This document shows, one piece after another, positions 15,094 through 23,815 of a DNA stretch of 50,024 bases. The stretch is from CAVLCC01 sp963624975 (lineage in GTDB: Bacteria > Actinomycetota > Coriobacteriia > Coriobacteriales > CADBOM01), in assembly GCA_963624975.1 (NCBI GenBank), contig CAVFRF010000028.1, forward strand, positions 1-50,024, in the 5' to 3' direction. The first letter of the stretch is position 1; each line of letters opens with the position of its first letter. The translations under genes and the position numbers were made by a program. The notes beneath the pieces were generated by a model. The model did no database searches. It was not told the origin of the DNA and saw nothing but the letters and a program-made list of their open reading frames with translations.

Positions 15094-17024
15094 TACATCA
15101 CACCCCCAATTCCAATTCCCATGAACACGGAGACGAACAGGCCGATGCAGATGACAGCGATGCAGATAAGGCTGCCGGGCAGGTTGAGGACCTTGGCACC
15201 GAACCAGTTCTCGAGGTACCAGTTCCTATTGGTGGTCTCCACCGGAGCCGAAAGCGAGCCCATGTAGGTGCGGCCGTCGAAGTCGACGCCTGCGCCGCCC
15301 AGGTAGATGTCCTGGTGACGTGCCTTGGTGCGGCCGAAGAAGCCGAGCACGAAGACCACCAGGGCCACCACGATGCAGGACATGATGAGCAGGTTGTCGG
15401 ATCCCATGTCGAATTGGAACGATCCGTAGATGCTGGTGAGGTACGGCACCACGACGTAGGCCGAAATCACCGGGATTGCAATGCAGCACGCGATCACGAG
15501 GATGACGCACAGCATGAGCGCGAACCACTCGCAGCCATGAACCGTGGTCTCGTCGTTCTCTGCCTTGTTTGCAATCGCGCAGATCTTGGCGATCCACTTG
15601 GACCAGAAGAAGAACGTCATGGCCGAGCCGAACGCCAGGATGATGAGCACGTACAGGTAACCAGAGTCGGCGATTGCCACGAGCACGCCCCACTTGGAAA
15701 CCAGCATGCCGAACGGTGCGACGAACATGCAGAACATGCCGATCACCATGAGGCGGGCCAGCTTGGGCATCCTCACGAAGAGGTTGTCCATGTCCTCGAT
15801 GTCGCGGCTTCCGATGTGATGCTCGGTGGTACCAACGCACATGAAGAGAAGTGCCTTGGTGCAAGCATGGAACACGATCAGGAAGATGCCGGCCCAGATG
15901 GCCTCTGCGGTGCCGATGCCGGCGCAGAGAACGATGAGGCCGAGGTTAGAGATGGTGGAGTAGGCAAGAACCCTCTTGCCGTTGCTCTCCGAAATTGCCA
16001 TTGCAGCGCAGAAGATGAACGTGAGGCTTCCGACCAGCACGATCATGAGTCCAGACCAGGTACCGGTGATGCAGGGTGCGATCTTGATGAGAATGAACAC
16101 GCCGGCCTTGACCATGGTGGACGAGTGAAGCAGTGCACTCGTGGGGGTCGGGGCAACCATTGCTCCGAGCAGCCACGACTGGAACGGCATCTGGGCGGCC
16201 TTGGTGAGGCCGGCGAATGCCAGGAGTCCGGCGGGGATCAGCGCATACTGGCCGATCTCGATCATGCCGTCGAGCGTCATCACGCCGAACTGGGTGCCCA
16301 GTGCGATGAGGCCCACTCCGAAGGCGATGCCGCCGAGCAGGTTCATGTTGATCTGCCTGAACGAGTTGGCGATTGCCTCCTTCGTGCGCGTGTAGCCGAT
16401 CAGCAGGAACGAGCAGACCGTGGTGACCTCCCACCCGGTGTAGAGCCACATCATGTTGTTGGAGAACACGATGAGGAACATCGCCGAGAGGAACACGAAC
16501 ATGATGGCGAAGAAGAATCCACGCCTATCCGCGTTCTCGCCGGTCACAGGGTCTCCCCCTGCATGATGCTCGGCAAAGTCGTTCATGTATCCAACAGCGT
16601 AGATGCAGATCGCGCTTCCCACTATGCCGATGATCAGCGCCATGATAACGCTGAACGAATCGATGTAGAGGCCCTCCTCGACCGGCACGTTGTGTGCCAC
16701 GCAAAGCTCGAGGTACGCAACCACCGCGATGGAAATCAGCGCGAGGATCACGGCAAGAGCGTTGCCACGGCGGATGCCGTGCCAGAGAACCACTCCAGCG
16801 AGAAACAGGTCTACCGCGAACAACGCGTAGTTGACCGCCTCACTCTCGAAGGCGATCATCTGCGTATCCGCAAGCAGATACTGAGCTGCCAGCGCTATGG
16901 ACGCGGCCATGATGACCGCAGCGCTGAAGTACGTGATGATCCCTCTCGCCCTCTGATTGGGGATAACCGCTATGGCTATCGCCGGAATCAGCGGGAAGAG
17001 GATCAAAAATCCTACAGCATACAA
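15093..17024 (-). CDS. echA: Ech hydrogenase antiporter-like subunit EchA (NuoL-like)
   Basis: EchA is the proton/sodium-pumping antiporter-like subunit, with about 643 residues and many membrane helices. It carries the NuoL family core: MWLYTGWEVTTVCSFLLIGY, then TKAAQMPFQSWLLGAMVAPT and TSALLHSSTMVKAGVFIL. I choose a TTG start because AGAGGAGCC lies eight bases before it and it gives a hydrophobic N-terminus (YAVGFLILFPLIPAIAI). The frame is open about 27 codons further but that part is Arg-rich. It is first in the operon. The upstream region is AT-rich with repeated ATTAAAT elements that may regulate the unit. Confidence 0.9.
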   Translation of the reverse strand: MYAVGFLILFPLIPAIAIAVIPNQRARGIITYFSAAVIMAASIALAAQYLLADTQMIAFESEAVNYALFAVDLFLAGVVLWHGIRRGNALAVILALISIAVVAYLELCVAHNVPVEEGLYIDSFSVIMALIIGIVGSAICIYAVGYMNDFAEHHAGGDPVTGENADRRGFFFAIMFVFLSAMFLIVFSNNMMWLYTGWEVTTVCSFLLIGYTRTKEAIANSFRQINMNLLGGIAFGVGLIALGTQFGVMTLDGMIEIGQYALIPAGLLAFAGLTKAAQMPFQSWLLGAMVAPTPTSALLHSSTMVKAGVFILIKIAPCITGTWSGLMIVLVGSLTFIFCAAMAISESNGKRVLAYSTISNLGLIVLCAGIGTAEAIWAGIFLIVFHACTKALLFMCVGTTEHHIGSRDIEDMDNLFVRMPKLARLMVIGMFCMFVAPFGMLVSKWGVLVAIADSGYLYVLIILAFGSAMTFFFWSKWIAKICAIANKAENDETTVHGCEWFALMLCVILVIACCIAIPVISAYVVVPYLTSIYGSFQFDMGSDNLLIMSCIVVALVVFVLGFFGRTKARHQDIYLGGAGVDFDGRTYMGSLSAPVETTNRNWYLENWFGAKVLNLPGSLICIAVICIGLFVSVFMGIGIGGVM

Positions 17025-17142
17025 GGTATTGGCTCCTCTCCGAATATCACGTCGCACCCCACGACGCGTCGAAAGCACCCGGCAAAGCATTGTCTTTAGC
17101 AGCAACCGGGCGCAACCGATACTACCAGCTGCAATGATAGAA

Positions 17143-17178
17143 ATTTAATGGAGATTTAATAGTTGAGTGAGATTAAAT
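17143..17178. promoter_or_regulatory. ATTTAAT direct/inverted repeat cluster upstream of echA
   Basis: ATTTAAT occurs at 17143-17149 and 17154-17160, eleven bases apart. Its complement ATTAAAT occurs at 17172-17178, making an inverted repeat with an 11-base spacer. The roughly one-helical-turn spacing would put sites on the same DNA face. It lies about 120 bases before the echA start. It may be a regulator site or simply AT-rich promoter DNA. Confidence 0.35.
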
Positions 17179-17497
17179 TTGGGTTTGTTACCATCTGGGC
17201 GGCGAAAAACACTACTATCTTTTAGTGCGATGTCGTGCGCAAATCCTACCATTCAAAAGGTAATTTTGGGCGACTTTCAAGATTTGCCGTTTTACCGGGC
17301 AAAACGTGGCTTTTTGGATTTTCGCGCAAAATCGAAATTGTGAAAATTTAAAAAGGATTGTTACATTAGCAGAACTATCCGTGCAATGGAATATCTTTTT
17401 TGAATTTATTTTGCATTTCATGCATAATCGCGCTGCACGACGGGCATTCGCAAAGGTTTCGGAAGGCAAACCGCCGTCAAGCCTCCATATATGGGAA

Positions 17498-17537
17498 GCG
17501 GTCCCGCCAGCAAGCCTTGCCCTGCCATCGGGACCGC
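17498..17537 (-). terminator. Inverted repeat downstream of the pyridoxal kinase-like gene
   Basis: GCGGTCCCG (17498-17506) pairs with CGGGACCGC (17529-17537) around a 22-base loop, about 20 bases after the kinase stop on the minus strand. No T-tract follows, so termination is uncertain. Confidence 0.4.
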
Positions 17538-17557
17538 CTCAAGGTTCCATAAAACCC

Positions 17558-18394
17558 CTACCCCAGGTGCTTCACAAGGTCGGGAATCGCAAGCTCGAAC
17601 TTCACGCCATACCAGTGCGAGGGGTCGCCCTGCGTCTTCTCGATGCACTCGACCGTGAAGTCGGCCGCGATGCGTGCCGCCTCGACAGCGGTCTTGCCGC
17701 CCAAGAGCATTCCCGTGAACACCGACGCGTACACGTCGCCCGTGCCATGGCATCCGCCCGGCAGCTTGGCGTGCTCGTAGTAGTCGTAGCTGGAGTCCTC
17801 AGCGCCGTAGACCACGACGCCGGTGCGGTCCTCGGAGTAGCCCACGCCGGTGAGCACGACGTTCTTCGCGCCCAGCGCCACCAGCTTGCCCAGCAGCTCG
17901 CGCACATACGTCTCGTCATAACTCTCCTCGTAGGGCATGTCGGCCAGGAAGGCGGCCTCGGTGATGTTGGGCAATATGTAGTCGCCCTTGGCCATGAGGC
18001 GCTTCATGCCCTCCACGTAGGCCTGGTCGAACGCACCGTAGAGCGAGCCGTTGTCGGCCATGGCGGGGTCGAACACGTTCACGGCGCCGGGACGGCCCAG
18101 CGTCGACGCGATGTCGAGCACCATGTCGATCTGCTCGACGCTGCCCAGATAGCCCGTGTAGAAGGCGTCGAAGTCGATGCCCTCCTTCCTCCAGTGATCG
18201 GCGATGCCGGGAATGTCGGAGCTGAGGTCGCGCACGGTAAATCCAGTGAAGCCGCCGGTATGGGTGGACAGGACCGCCGAGGGGATGATCGCCGTCTCGA
18301 TTCCGCATGCCGACAGGATGGGCAGCGCCACCGTGAGCGAGCACTGGCCCACGCACGAGATGTCCTGAATCGTGAGAATCCTCTTGTAGTCCAT
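17558..18394 (-). CDS. Pyridoxal/pyridoxamine kinase (PdxY/PdxK-like)
   Basis: This 278-residue ribokinase-fold enzyme is predicted to phosphorylate pyridoxal, pyridoxamine or pyridoxine in vitamin B6 salvage. The start has the B6-kinase signature RILTIQDISCVGQCSLTVAL. The middle has NVFDPAMADNG and LPNITEAAF. The C-terminal anion-hole motif is GGCHGTGD with catalytic D220. The ATG is the one preceded by AAAGGAAC; the longer frame upstream is Arg/Gly-rich and not coding. Relatives include the ThiD-type hydroxymethylpyrimidine kinases, but the DISCVG start favours the pyridoxal kinase group. Aminotransferases that make the keto acids for IorAB need its product, a plausible but unproven link. 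Confidence 0.85.
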   Translation of the reverse strand: MDYKRILTIQDISCVGQCSLTVALPILSACGIETAIIPSAVLSTHTGGFTGFTVRDLSSDIPGIADHWRKEGIDFDAFYTGYLGSVEQIDMVLDIASTLGRPGAVNVFDPAMADNGSLYGAFDQAYVEGMKRLMAKGDYILPNITEAAFLADMPYEESYDETYVRELLGKLVALGAKNVVLTGVGYSEDRTGVVVYGAEDSSYDYYEHAKLPGGCHGTGDVYASVFTGMLLGGKTAVEAARIAADFTVECIEKTQGDPSHWYGVKFELAIPDLVKHLG

Positions 18395-18604
18395 GTTGGA
18401 AGTTCCTTTCCCGGCGCCGAAGCCCCCTGCCCCGCGCGCAAATCCGATCTGAGCCGGCGGCACGATGCAATGCCGGCGACGTGCCCGTTTCGCACGCAAC
18501 CCATCATATCCATGGGCTCGCCACCGCATCGCCCCTGCCGCGCATGCGGTCGAAGAGATACGTGAGAGGGACGCACGGCGGCTGCACTTGCTGGGCAGAT
18601 AGAT

Positions 18605-18635
18605 TTGTTAGCCTCCTTTAACTTGGTGGTAGAAT
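18605..18635 (+). promoter_or_regulatory. Weak promoter candidate for the HMA-domain gene
   Basis: TTGTTA (18605-18610) and TAGAAT (18630-18635) are separated by 19 bases, which is longer than optimal, about 38 bases before the ATG. Treat this as a candidate only. Confidence 0.25.
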
Positions 18636-18673
18636 CATCGGGTACTGTCAAGCTAGGCGAGCTAGGGGCAAAC

Positions 18674-18919
18674 ATGGTAAAGATCACGCTCGTAATCGAC
18701 GGCATGTCGTGCGGAATGTGCGAAGCTCATGTGTGCGACACGATCAGGCGCAACTTCAGCGTGAAGAAGGTGAAGGCGTCGTTCGTGAAGGCCACGGCGG
18801 AGATCATCGCCAAGAACGACATCCCCGACAACATGCTGGAAAAGGCGATGGAGCCCACGGGGTACAAGGTGCTCCAGATCTACCGCGAACCCTACGAGAA
18901 GAAGGGCCTTTTCGGCTAG
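18674..18919 (+). CDS. Small heavy-metal-associated (HMA) domain protein
   Basis: This is an 81-residue single-domain protein of the HMA/copper-chaperone family. The metal-binding loop GMSCGMCEAHV (residues 10-20) has the two cysteines of CxxC. It is followed by the typical beta-alpha-beta layout, with VKKVKASFVKATAEIIA in place of the usual GVxxVxVxxxxxxAxV strand. AGGGG precedes the ATG. No copper ATPase or regulator is next to it. Its only close neighbour on the same strand is a MacB-like transporter 147 bases away. Role as a metal shuttle is inferred from the fold; the metal is unknown. Confidence 0.82.
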   Translation: MVKITLVIDGMSCGMCEAHVCDTIRRNFSVKKVKASFVKATAEIIAKNDIPDNMLEKAMEPTGYKVLQIYREPYEKKGLFG

Positions 18920-19006
18920 GCCCCACCCCGCTGCCGAGCTGCCGCACCCAAGTTGCCCTGCGTTTGCGGGCCTCCCCCACTTCGACGGCAGCAGTCAGCG
19001 ATGCCG

Positions 19007-19022
19007 CTACATTTATATGTAG
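19007..19022. promoter_or_regulatory. Palindrome upstream of the MacB-like transporter
   Basis: CTACAT-TTAT-ATGTAG is a perfect 6-base inverted repeat with a 4-base spacer, ending about 45 bases before the transporter start. It overlaps a TAGAAT hexamer (19020-19025) that could be a -10 box. It looks like an operator, but no regulator gene is adjacent. Confidence 0.35.
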
Positions 19023-19066
19023 AATAGTTGCGGCAGTTCGAATCAACAGAAAGAGGCACGGCATCC

Positions 19067-22000
19067 ATGCTTGAACTCAGGGGCATCAGCAAGCGCTACT
19101 TTACGCAATCGTTTTCACAGGTGGCGCTCGACAACGTGAGCGTGTCTTTCCGCGACAACGAGTTCGTGGCCATTCTCGGGCCATCGGGCTCGGGCAAGAC
19201 CACGATGCTCAACGTGGTGGGAGGCCTGGATCACTTCGACGACGGCGACCTGCTCATCGACGGCATATCCACCAGGGACTACCGCGACCGCGACTGGGAT
19301 GCCTACCGCAACAACCGCATCGGCTTCGTTTTCCAGAGCTACAACCTGATTCCGCATCAAACCGTCCTGGAGAACGTCGAGCTGGCGCTCACCCTTTCCG
19401 GAGTGGGGCATGCCGAACGCCGTCAGCGCGCTCTCGAAGCGCTTGCGAAAGTCGGGCTGGAGCAGCACGCAAGCAAGCTCCCGGCGCAGCTTTCCGGAGG
19501 GCAGATGCAGCGCGTGGCGATCGCCCGCGCCCTCATCAACGACCCCGAGATCGTGCTGGCCGACGAACCCACCGGCGCCCTCGACTCCACGACCTCCCTG
19601 CAGGTCATGGACCTGCTGAAGGAGGTTGCCAACGACCGCCTGGTGATCATGGTCACGCACAACCCCGAGCTAGCGCACAGGTATGCCACGCGCATCGTGA
19701 ACCTGGCCGACGGCCGCATCACCGACGACTCCGACCCCTTCGACCCCGAAGCGGCCCCCAGGCGCGAGGCCAAGCCCACGCGGCGCACCTCGATGAACTT
19801 CCTCACGGCGCTGGGCCTCTCGGCGCGAAACCTCCTCACCAAGAAGGGCCGCACTGCCATGACGGCGTTCGCAGGCTCGATAGGCATCATCGGCATCGCG
19901 GCGATTCTCTCGCTTTCCAATGGAGTGAACGAGTATATCAAGCGCGTGGAGGAGGATACGCTGTCTAGCTATCCGCTGACCATCTCGAAGCAGAGCTACG
20001 ACATGTCCAGCATGATGGGCGAGCTGTCCGCCGACGACGAAGGCGTCTCTTTGAAAGACGCATCTTCGTCCGGCAGCTCCGCATCCGACAGCTCCACCGG
20101 CCAGATCTCGGTGGTCAACGCCGTGAAGGACATGTTCGCCAGCGTCAAGTCCAACGACATGAAGAGCTTCAAACGCTACCTCGATGCCGGCTGGGACGGC
20201 ATGGGCGAGGACGTGAAGTCGATTCAGTACAGCTACGACGTGAGCCCCGTCATCTACAAGCCGGCCACCGGCAGCAGCGCGGCCCAGAAGCTCGTACCCA
20301 ACTCGATGACCGAATCGCTTTCCACGGGCATGGCATCCATGATGTCGGGTTCCATGTCGGGCACCGCGGTCTTCAACGAAATGCCCAGCGACGACTCGCT
20401 CGTGCAGTCCCAGTACGACGTGGTTGCCGGCCGCTGGGCCGAATCCGCAGACGAGGCGGTGCTCGTGCTCTCGAGCAAGGGAGCGGTGAGCGATTACACG
20501 CTCTACAGCATCGGCGCCCTCGACGTTAGCGAGCTCAACCGGATCGTGGAGGATTCGCTTGCCGGAAAATCCAGCACCGACGTGGCCGAAACCAAGATTT
20601 CCTCGGAAAACACGACGTTCACCTACGACGATGCGCTCTCCACCAGCTTCAAGGTCGTATCGCCCGCCGACTGCTATCGCAAGAACGACGAGACGGGCGG
20701 CTGGACCGACATGTCCGGCGATGCCGATTACATGGCCTCGGTGGTGGCCGATGGAATCGACCTGCACATCGTCGGCGTGGTGCAGCCCAGCAGCGAGAAC
20801 TCCAGCGCCCTGTCGGCTGGCGTGGCCTACACGCACGACCTGTCCACGCAGCTCATGTCGCGTGCCGCCAACTCCGACATCGTGAAGCAGCAGCTATCGG
20901 ACTCCGATACCGACGTGTTTACCGGCAAGACCTTCGCCGAACTGCAGGACGAGGCCAAGAGCGGCGTGGACCTGGGCAGCATGTTCTCCATAGACCAGAC
21001 CGCGATCCAGAACGCCTTTGCTATCGACGAGTCCACGCTTGACAGCATGGAGAACATCGACTTGAGCGGCGTGGACCTTTCCAACATCGACATGTCCGAT
21101 ATGCAGATCGACATGTCGAGCGTATTCGCCGACTACGATCTTACGCCCGAGCAGATGCAGGCCGTGGGCATGCTGTCCGCGCAGCTCTACCAGGGATTCC
21201 TGCAGTCCGACTACTTCCCCAAAGACATCGAAGACGCCAGCGACCCCAGCAAGATCAACGAGGCGTTCCAGAAATACCTCTCCGAAGACGAGGATGCCAA
21301 GACGATCGTTACCCAGATCGCCGCCATCGGCGGCGCCTCGGTTGCGGGCAAGGTGCAGGAAGTCATGAGCGACTACATGCAGAACACGTTCTCGACGTAC
21401 ATCCAGCAGGCCATGGAAGAGGTCATGCAGCAGACGACCGAGCAGATCGCCAGCACCTTCTCGATCGATGCGTCCGCCTTCTCCAACGCCATCAGCTTCA
21501 ACATGGATGCCACGGACCTTACGTCGCTTCTCAGCAGCTACTCGAACGCCAGCAACCTGACCTACGAGAAGAACCTGTCCACGCTCGGCTACGCCGACGA
21601 GTCCGACCCGTCCTCGGTGAGCATCTACCCCTTCGACTTCGAGGCCAAAGAACGCGTGCTCGAGCATATCGACGCATACAACAGCCAGGTCAAGGCCGCG
21701 GGCGAAGAGGACAAGGCCATCGTGTACACCGACTATGTGGGCATGCTCATGACCTCGGTTACCGACATCGTGAACATGATCAGCCTGGTGCTGATTGCCT
21801 TCGTGAGCATCAGCCTGGTGGTCAGCTCCATCATGATCGGAATCATCACCTACATCAGCGTGCTCGAGCGCAAGAAGGAGATCGGGATCCTGCGCGCCAT
21901 AGGCGCCTCGAAGGGCAACGTGGCCAACGTCTTCAACGCCGAGACCTTCATCGAGGGCCTCATAGCCGGCGTGTTCGCCATCTTGGTGGTGCTGCTCGTG

Positions 22001-22180
22001 AGCATTCCCGTCAACGCCGCCGTGCTCGAAGGCTACGACGTTGCCAACATCATGAGCCTGCCGGCCACCGCGGCTATAGCGCTGATCCTGATTTCCATCG
22101 GCCTCACCGTGGTTGCAGGACTGCTGCCAGCCCATAGCGCCAGCAAGAAGGACCCGGTGGAGGCGCTGCGTTCGGAGTAG
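19067..22180 (+). CDS. MacB-type ABC transporter, fused ATPase and FtsX-like permease with a very large extracytoplasmic domain
   Basis: This is a single polypeptide of 1037 residues. The N-terminal ATPase (1-225) has Walker A GPSGSGKTT (38-46), the signature LSGGQMQRVAIARA (from 142), and Walker B IVLADEP (162-168) followed by TGALD. A linker leads to the first membrane helix (about 265-285, AFAGSIGIIGIAAILSL). About 600 residues of Ser/Asp-rich extracytoplasmic sequence follow, then three C-terminal helices with the FtsX fold and the LERKKEIGILRAIGASKG motif. MacB proteins act as mechanotransmitters for export of peptides, toxins or lipoproteins rather than as channels. The periplasmic part is two to three times the size of that in MacB. 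No partner MacA-like gene lies beside it. Substrate unknown. Confidence 0.88.
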   Translation: MLELRGISKRYFTQSFSQVALDNVSVSFRDNEFVAILGPSGSGKTTMLNVVGGLDHFDDGDLLIDGISTRDYRDRDWDAYRNNRIGFVFQSYNLIPHQTVLENVELALTLSGVGHAERRQRALEALAKVGLEQHASKLPAQLSGGQMQRVAIARALINDPEIVLADEPTGALDSTTSLQVMDLLKEVANDRLVIMVTHNPELAHRYATRIVNLADGRITDDSDPFDPEAAPRREAKPTRRTSMNFLTALGLSARNLLTKKGRTAMTAFAGSIGIIGIAAILSLSNGVNEYIKRVEEDTLSSYPLTISKQSYDMSSMMGELSADDEGVSLKDASSSGSSASDSSTGQISVVNAVKDMFASVKSNDMKSFKRYLDAGWDGMGEDVKSIQYSYDVSPVIYKPATGSSAAQKLVPNSMTESLSTGMASMMSGSMSGTAVFNEMPSDDSLVQSQYDVVAGRWAESADEAVLVLSSKGAVSDYTLYSIGALDVSELNRIVEDSLAGKSSTDVAETKISSENTTFTYDDALSTSFKVVSPADCYRKNDETGGWTDMSGDADYMASVVADGIDLHIVGVVQPSSENSSALSAGVAYTHDLSTQLMSRAANSDIVKQQLSDSDTDVFTGKTFAELQDEAKSGVDLGSMFSIDQTAIQNAFAIDESTLDSMENIDLSGVDLSNIDMSDMQIDMSSVFADYDLTPEQMQAVGMLSAQLYQGFLQSDYFPKDIEDASDPSKINEAFQKYLSEDEDAKTIVTQIAAIGGASVAGKVQEVMSDYMQNTFSTYIQQAMEEVMQQTTEQIASTFSIDASAFSNAISFNMDATDLTSLLSSYSNASNLTYEKNLSTLGYADESDPSSVSIYPFDFEAKERVLEHIDAYNSQVKAAGEEDKAIVYTDYVGMLMTSVTDIVNMISLVLIAFVSISLVVSSIMIGIITYISVLERKKEIGILRAIGASKGNVANVFNAETFIEGLIAGVFAILVVLLVSIPVNAAVLEGYDVANIMSLPATAAIALILISIGLTVVAGLLPAHSASKKDPVEALRSE

Positions 22181-22225
22181 ATGCTGGGCTGGGACCGTGT
22201 CCAAGCCGGCGCTACGTCGCAGAAG

Positions 22226-22558
22226 CTAGACGAGCATGAGCAGCGCGTAGGCCGCAACGCCCACCACGGCGCACACGATGAGAGACTTCGTGGCGCGTGC
22301 GGCCACTATCACCACGGCCGCCGCCACGAGCGGAGCCGCCGCAGGCCAGATGCCGGCGGCGAACATGCCGGGGGTGAGCAGGTCGTTGGCGGAGAGCGCT
22401 GCGAAAGCCGCAGGCGGGATGAACCCTAGCGCGCGCTCCACGGAGGGCGACAGCTGCTTTCCCTTGAGCAGGAACAGCGGCATCACCCGGCAGATGAGCA
22501 TCGTGACGATGCAGATCGCCACGATCACCAGGTACTGGGTCCAGGTTATAGCCTCCAT
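22226..22558 (-). CDS. azlD: Branched-chain amino acid exporter small subunit AzlD
   Basis: This 110-residue hydrophobic protein has about four membrane helices and the AzlD/YgaH family pattern, including ICRVMPLFLLKGKQLSPSVE and LGFIPPAAFAALSANDLL. With AzlC it forms an exporter of branched-chain amino acids (or methionine) in known systems. Its ATG overlaps the azlC stop by one base, so the two are translated together. The gene converges on the MacB-like transporter with a 45-base gap and no visible terminator. Confidence 0.9.
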   Translation of the reverse strand: MEAITWTQYLVIVAICIVTMLICRVMPLFLLKGKQLSPSVERALGFIPPAAFAALSANDLLTPGMFAAGIWPAAAPLVAAAVVIVAARATKSLIVCAVVGVAAYALLMLV

Positions 22559-23331
22559 CAGGCAGCCTCCCCATCGTCAGGCACGGTCACGGTTGCCGCG
22601 GCATCGCCTTCGCCCTCGTCGGACTCGCCATCGTGCGCGTCGGGCTCGCCTGCGATCTTCGAGCAGACCATGGCGGCGACCACTCCGATCACCGCGCCCA
22701 GCAGCACCGCCGCGCCGCTCAGGCCCACGAGCTTGCAGACGTAGACTCCCACGGCCGACCCCACGATGGCCACCACGTTGGGAAGCGTCATCTTCTGGGT
22801 GACCATGAGGCAGATGAAAATCGAGGTCATGGCGAACGACGCGAGCGCCAGCGGGATGCCGATGGCGTTGCCCACGAACACGCCGGCCACGGTCGAGATC
22901 GTCCACGACGACTGCGAGAAGATGTTGACCAGCGTGGCGTTGGCCACCGTCCAGCCCCCGACCTCGAAGCGCGCGGTGTTGACCCCGAAGCTCTCGTCGG
23001 TCACGGTTGCGGCGAAGAGGAACGACAGGCGCTTGCTCACGCCCTCGCATCTGGGGGCAAGCGTGGCCGAGTACAGGATCTGCCGGGTATTGACCAGCGA
23101 TACGCTGGCGACGATGGAGGCTATGGGCGAACCCGCTAGCCACATGTTGGGAATCATGAACTGGCCGGCGCCAGAGTAGAACAGCACCGACATGAGGAAC
23201 ACCTGCAGCGCGTTCATCCCGATGGACGTGCATAGGATGCCGCACGGGATGCCGATCGCCACGTAGCCGAGCATGATGGGTATGGCAGCGCGAAACGACT
23301 GCCTCACGGTTTGCTTCTTCATCGACGACAT
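22558..23331 (-). CDS. azlC: Branched-chain amino acid exporter large subunit AzlC
   Basis: AzlC is the large membrane subunit of the AzlCD exporter. The 257-residue protein carries the family blocks SFRAAIPIMLGYVAIGIPCG, SVLFYSGAGQFMIPN and ATVTDESFGVN, with seven to eight helices. A C-terminal acidic tail of about 30 residues (EPDAHDGESDEGEGDAAA) extends past the last helix and is not typical. I use the first ATG after the Rrf2 stop, seven bases away; an ATG three codons later is equally possible. The arrangement rrf2-azlC-azlD suggests control of export by the regulator. Confidence 0.9.
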   Translation of the reverse strand: MSSMKKQTVRQSFRAAIPIMLGYVAIGIPCGILCTSIGMNALQVFLMSVLFYSGAGQFMIPNMWLAGSPIASIVASVSLVNTRQILYSATLAPRCEGVSKRLSFLFAATVTDESFGVNTARFEVGGWTVANATLVNIFSQSSWTISTVAGVFVGNAIGIPLALASFAMTSIFICLMVTQKMTLPNVVAIVGSAVGVYVCKLVGLSGAAVLLGAVIGVVAAMVCSKIAGEPDAHDGESDEGEGDAAATVTVPDDGEAA

Positions 23332-23338
23332 ATGGCGG

Positions 23339-23767
23339 CTAGAGCATCTCTTTGACTGGAGTCCAGTCCCTGTTCTTGAGGTTCTCGAGCGTAACGCCGC
23401 CGAAATACCTCTCCAGCTGCTCCTGGATCTCGAGGTAGAACTCGTGGACCTGACAGGTGTCGGTGGCGCGCCTGTTGCACCCCTCGGCATCCGAGAGGCA
23501 GCGGTTGATCTTGATGGTGCCCTCCATCACCGAGATCACGTCGAGCAAGGTGACCTCGGAAGGCTCGCCCACCAGCGTCCATCCCCCGTTGACGCCGCGC
23601 GTGGCCTTGACCAGCTCGGCCTTCTTGAGCTTGCCCATCACGGAGTAGAGGTAGTTCTCGGGAACGCACATGGCCTCCGAGATCTCGGAAGAGCTTGCCT
23701 GTCTTCCCACGATCGTCAGGTACAGCATGGACCTGATGGCATAATCCGTCGTGATGTTGAGCTGCAT
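23339..23767 (-). CDS. Rrf2-family transcriptional regulator with three candidate Fe-S cysteines
   Basis: This is a 142-residue winged-helix regulator of the Rrf2 family. The N-terminus MQLNITTDYAIRSMLYL and the recognition region SSEISEAMCVPENYLYSVM followed by KLKKAELVKATRGVNGGWTL are diagnostic. The cluster loop has C90, C97 and C105 (C-x6-C-x7-C), close to the spacing in NsrR and IscR. It may therefore bind an iron-sulfur cluster and sense iron, redox state or NO, unlike CymR, which lacks these cysteines. It heads the azlCD unit. A promoter with an overlapping inverted repeat lies just upstream and suggests autoregulation. Divergent hydE-hydG could also be controlled from the shared region. 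Confidence 0.88.
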   Translation of the reverse strand: MQLNITTDYAIRSMLYLTIVGRQASSSEISEAMCVPENYLYSVMGKLKKAELVKATRGVNGGWTLVGEPSEVTLLDVISVMEGTIKINRCLSDAEGCNRRATDTCQVHEFYLEIQEQLERYFGGVTLENLKNRDWTPVKEML

Positions 23768-23815
23768 TCTAAAGTACCAGTCCTTCGGGTAGAGCAAAAT
23801 CGTTCGTCGAGGCTA

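Larger units (their letters stand above)
17025..17557. other. AT-rich intergenic region upstream of ech and downstream of the kinase gene
   Basis: No convincing gene is present. From about 17130 to 17420 the base composition is far more AT-rich than its surroundings, with poly-T and poly-A runs. It holds the ech promoter region, ATTAAAT repeats and, near 17500, a GC-rich hairpin after the kinase gene. A minus-strand open frame of 84 codons (17215-17469) lacks a ribosome binding site and family features. Confidence 0.6.

Noticed and set aside
11781..17024. Operon as respiratory complex I
   Set aside because: The large subunit keeps all four [NiFe] cysteines, the NuoEFG module is absent and gene order is that of ech.
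15315..17099. Plus-strand open frame of about 590 codons opposite echA
   Set aside because: Asp/Glu/His-rich antisense reading of membrane-protein codons; the echA reading has clear family motifs.
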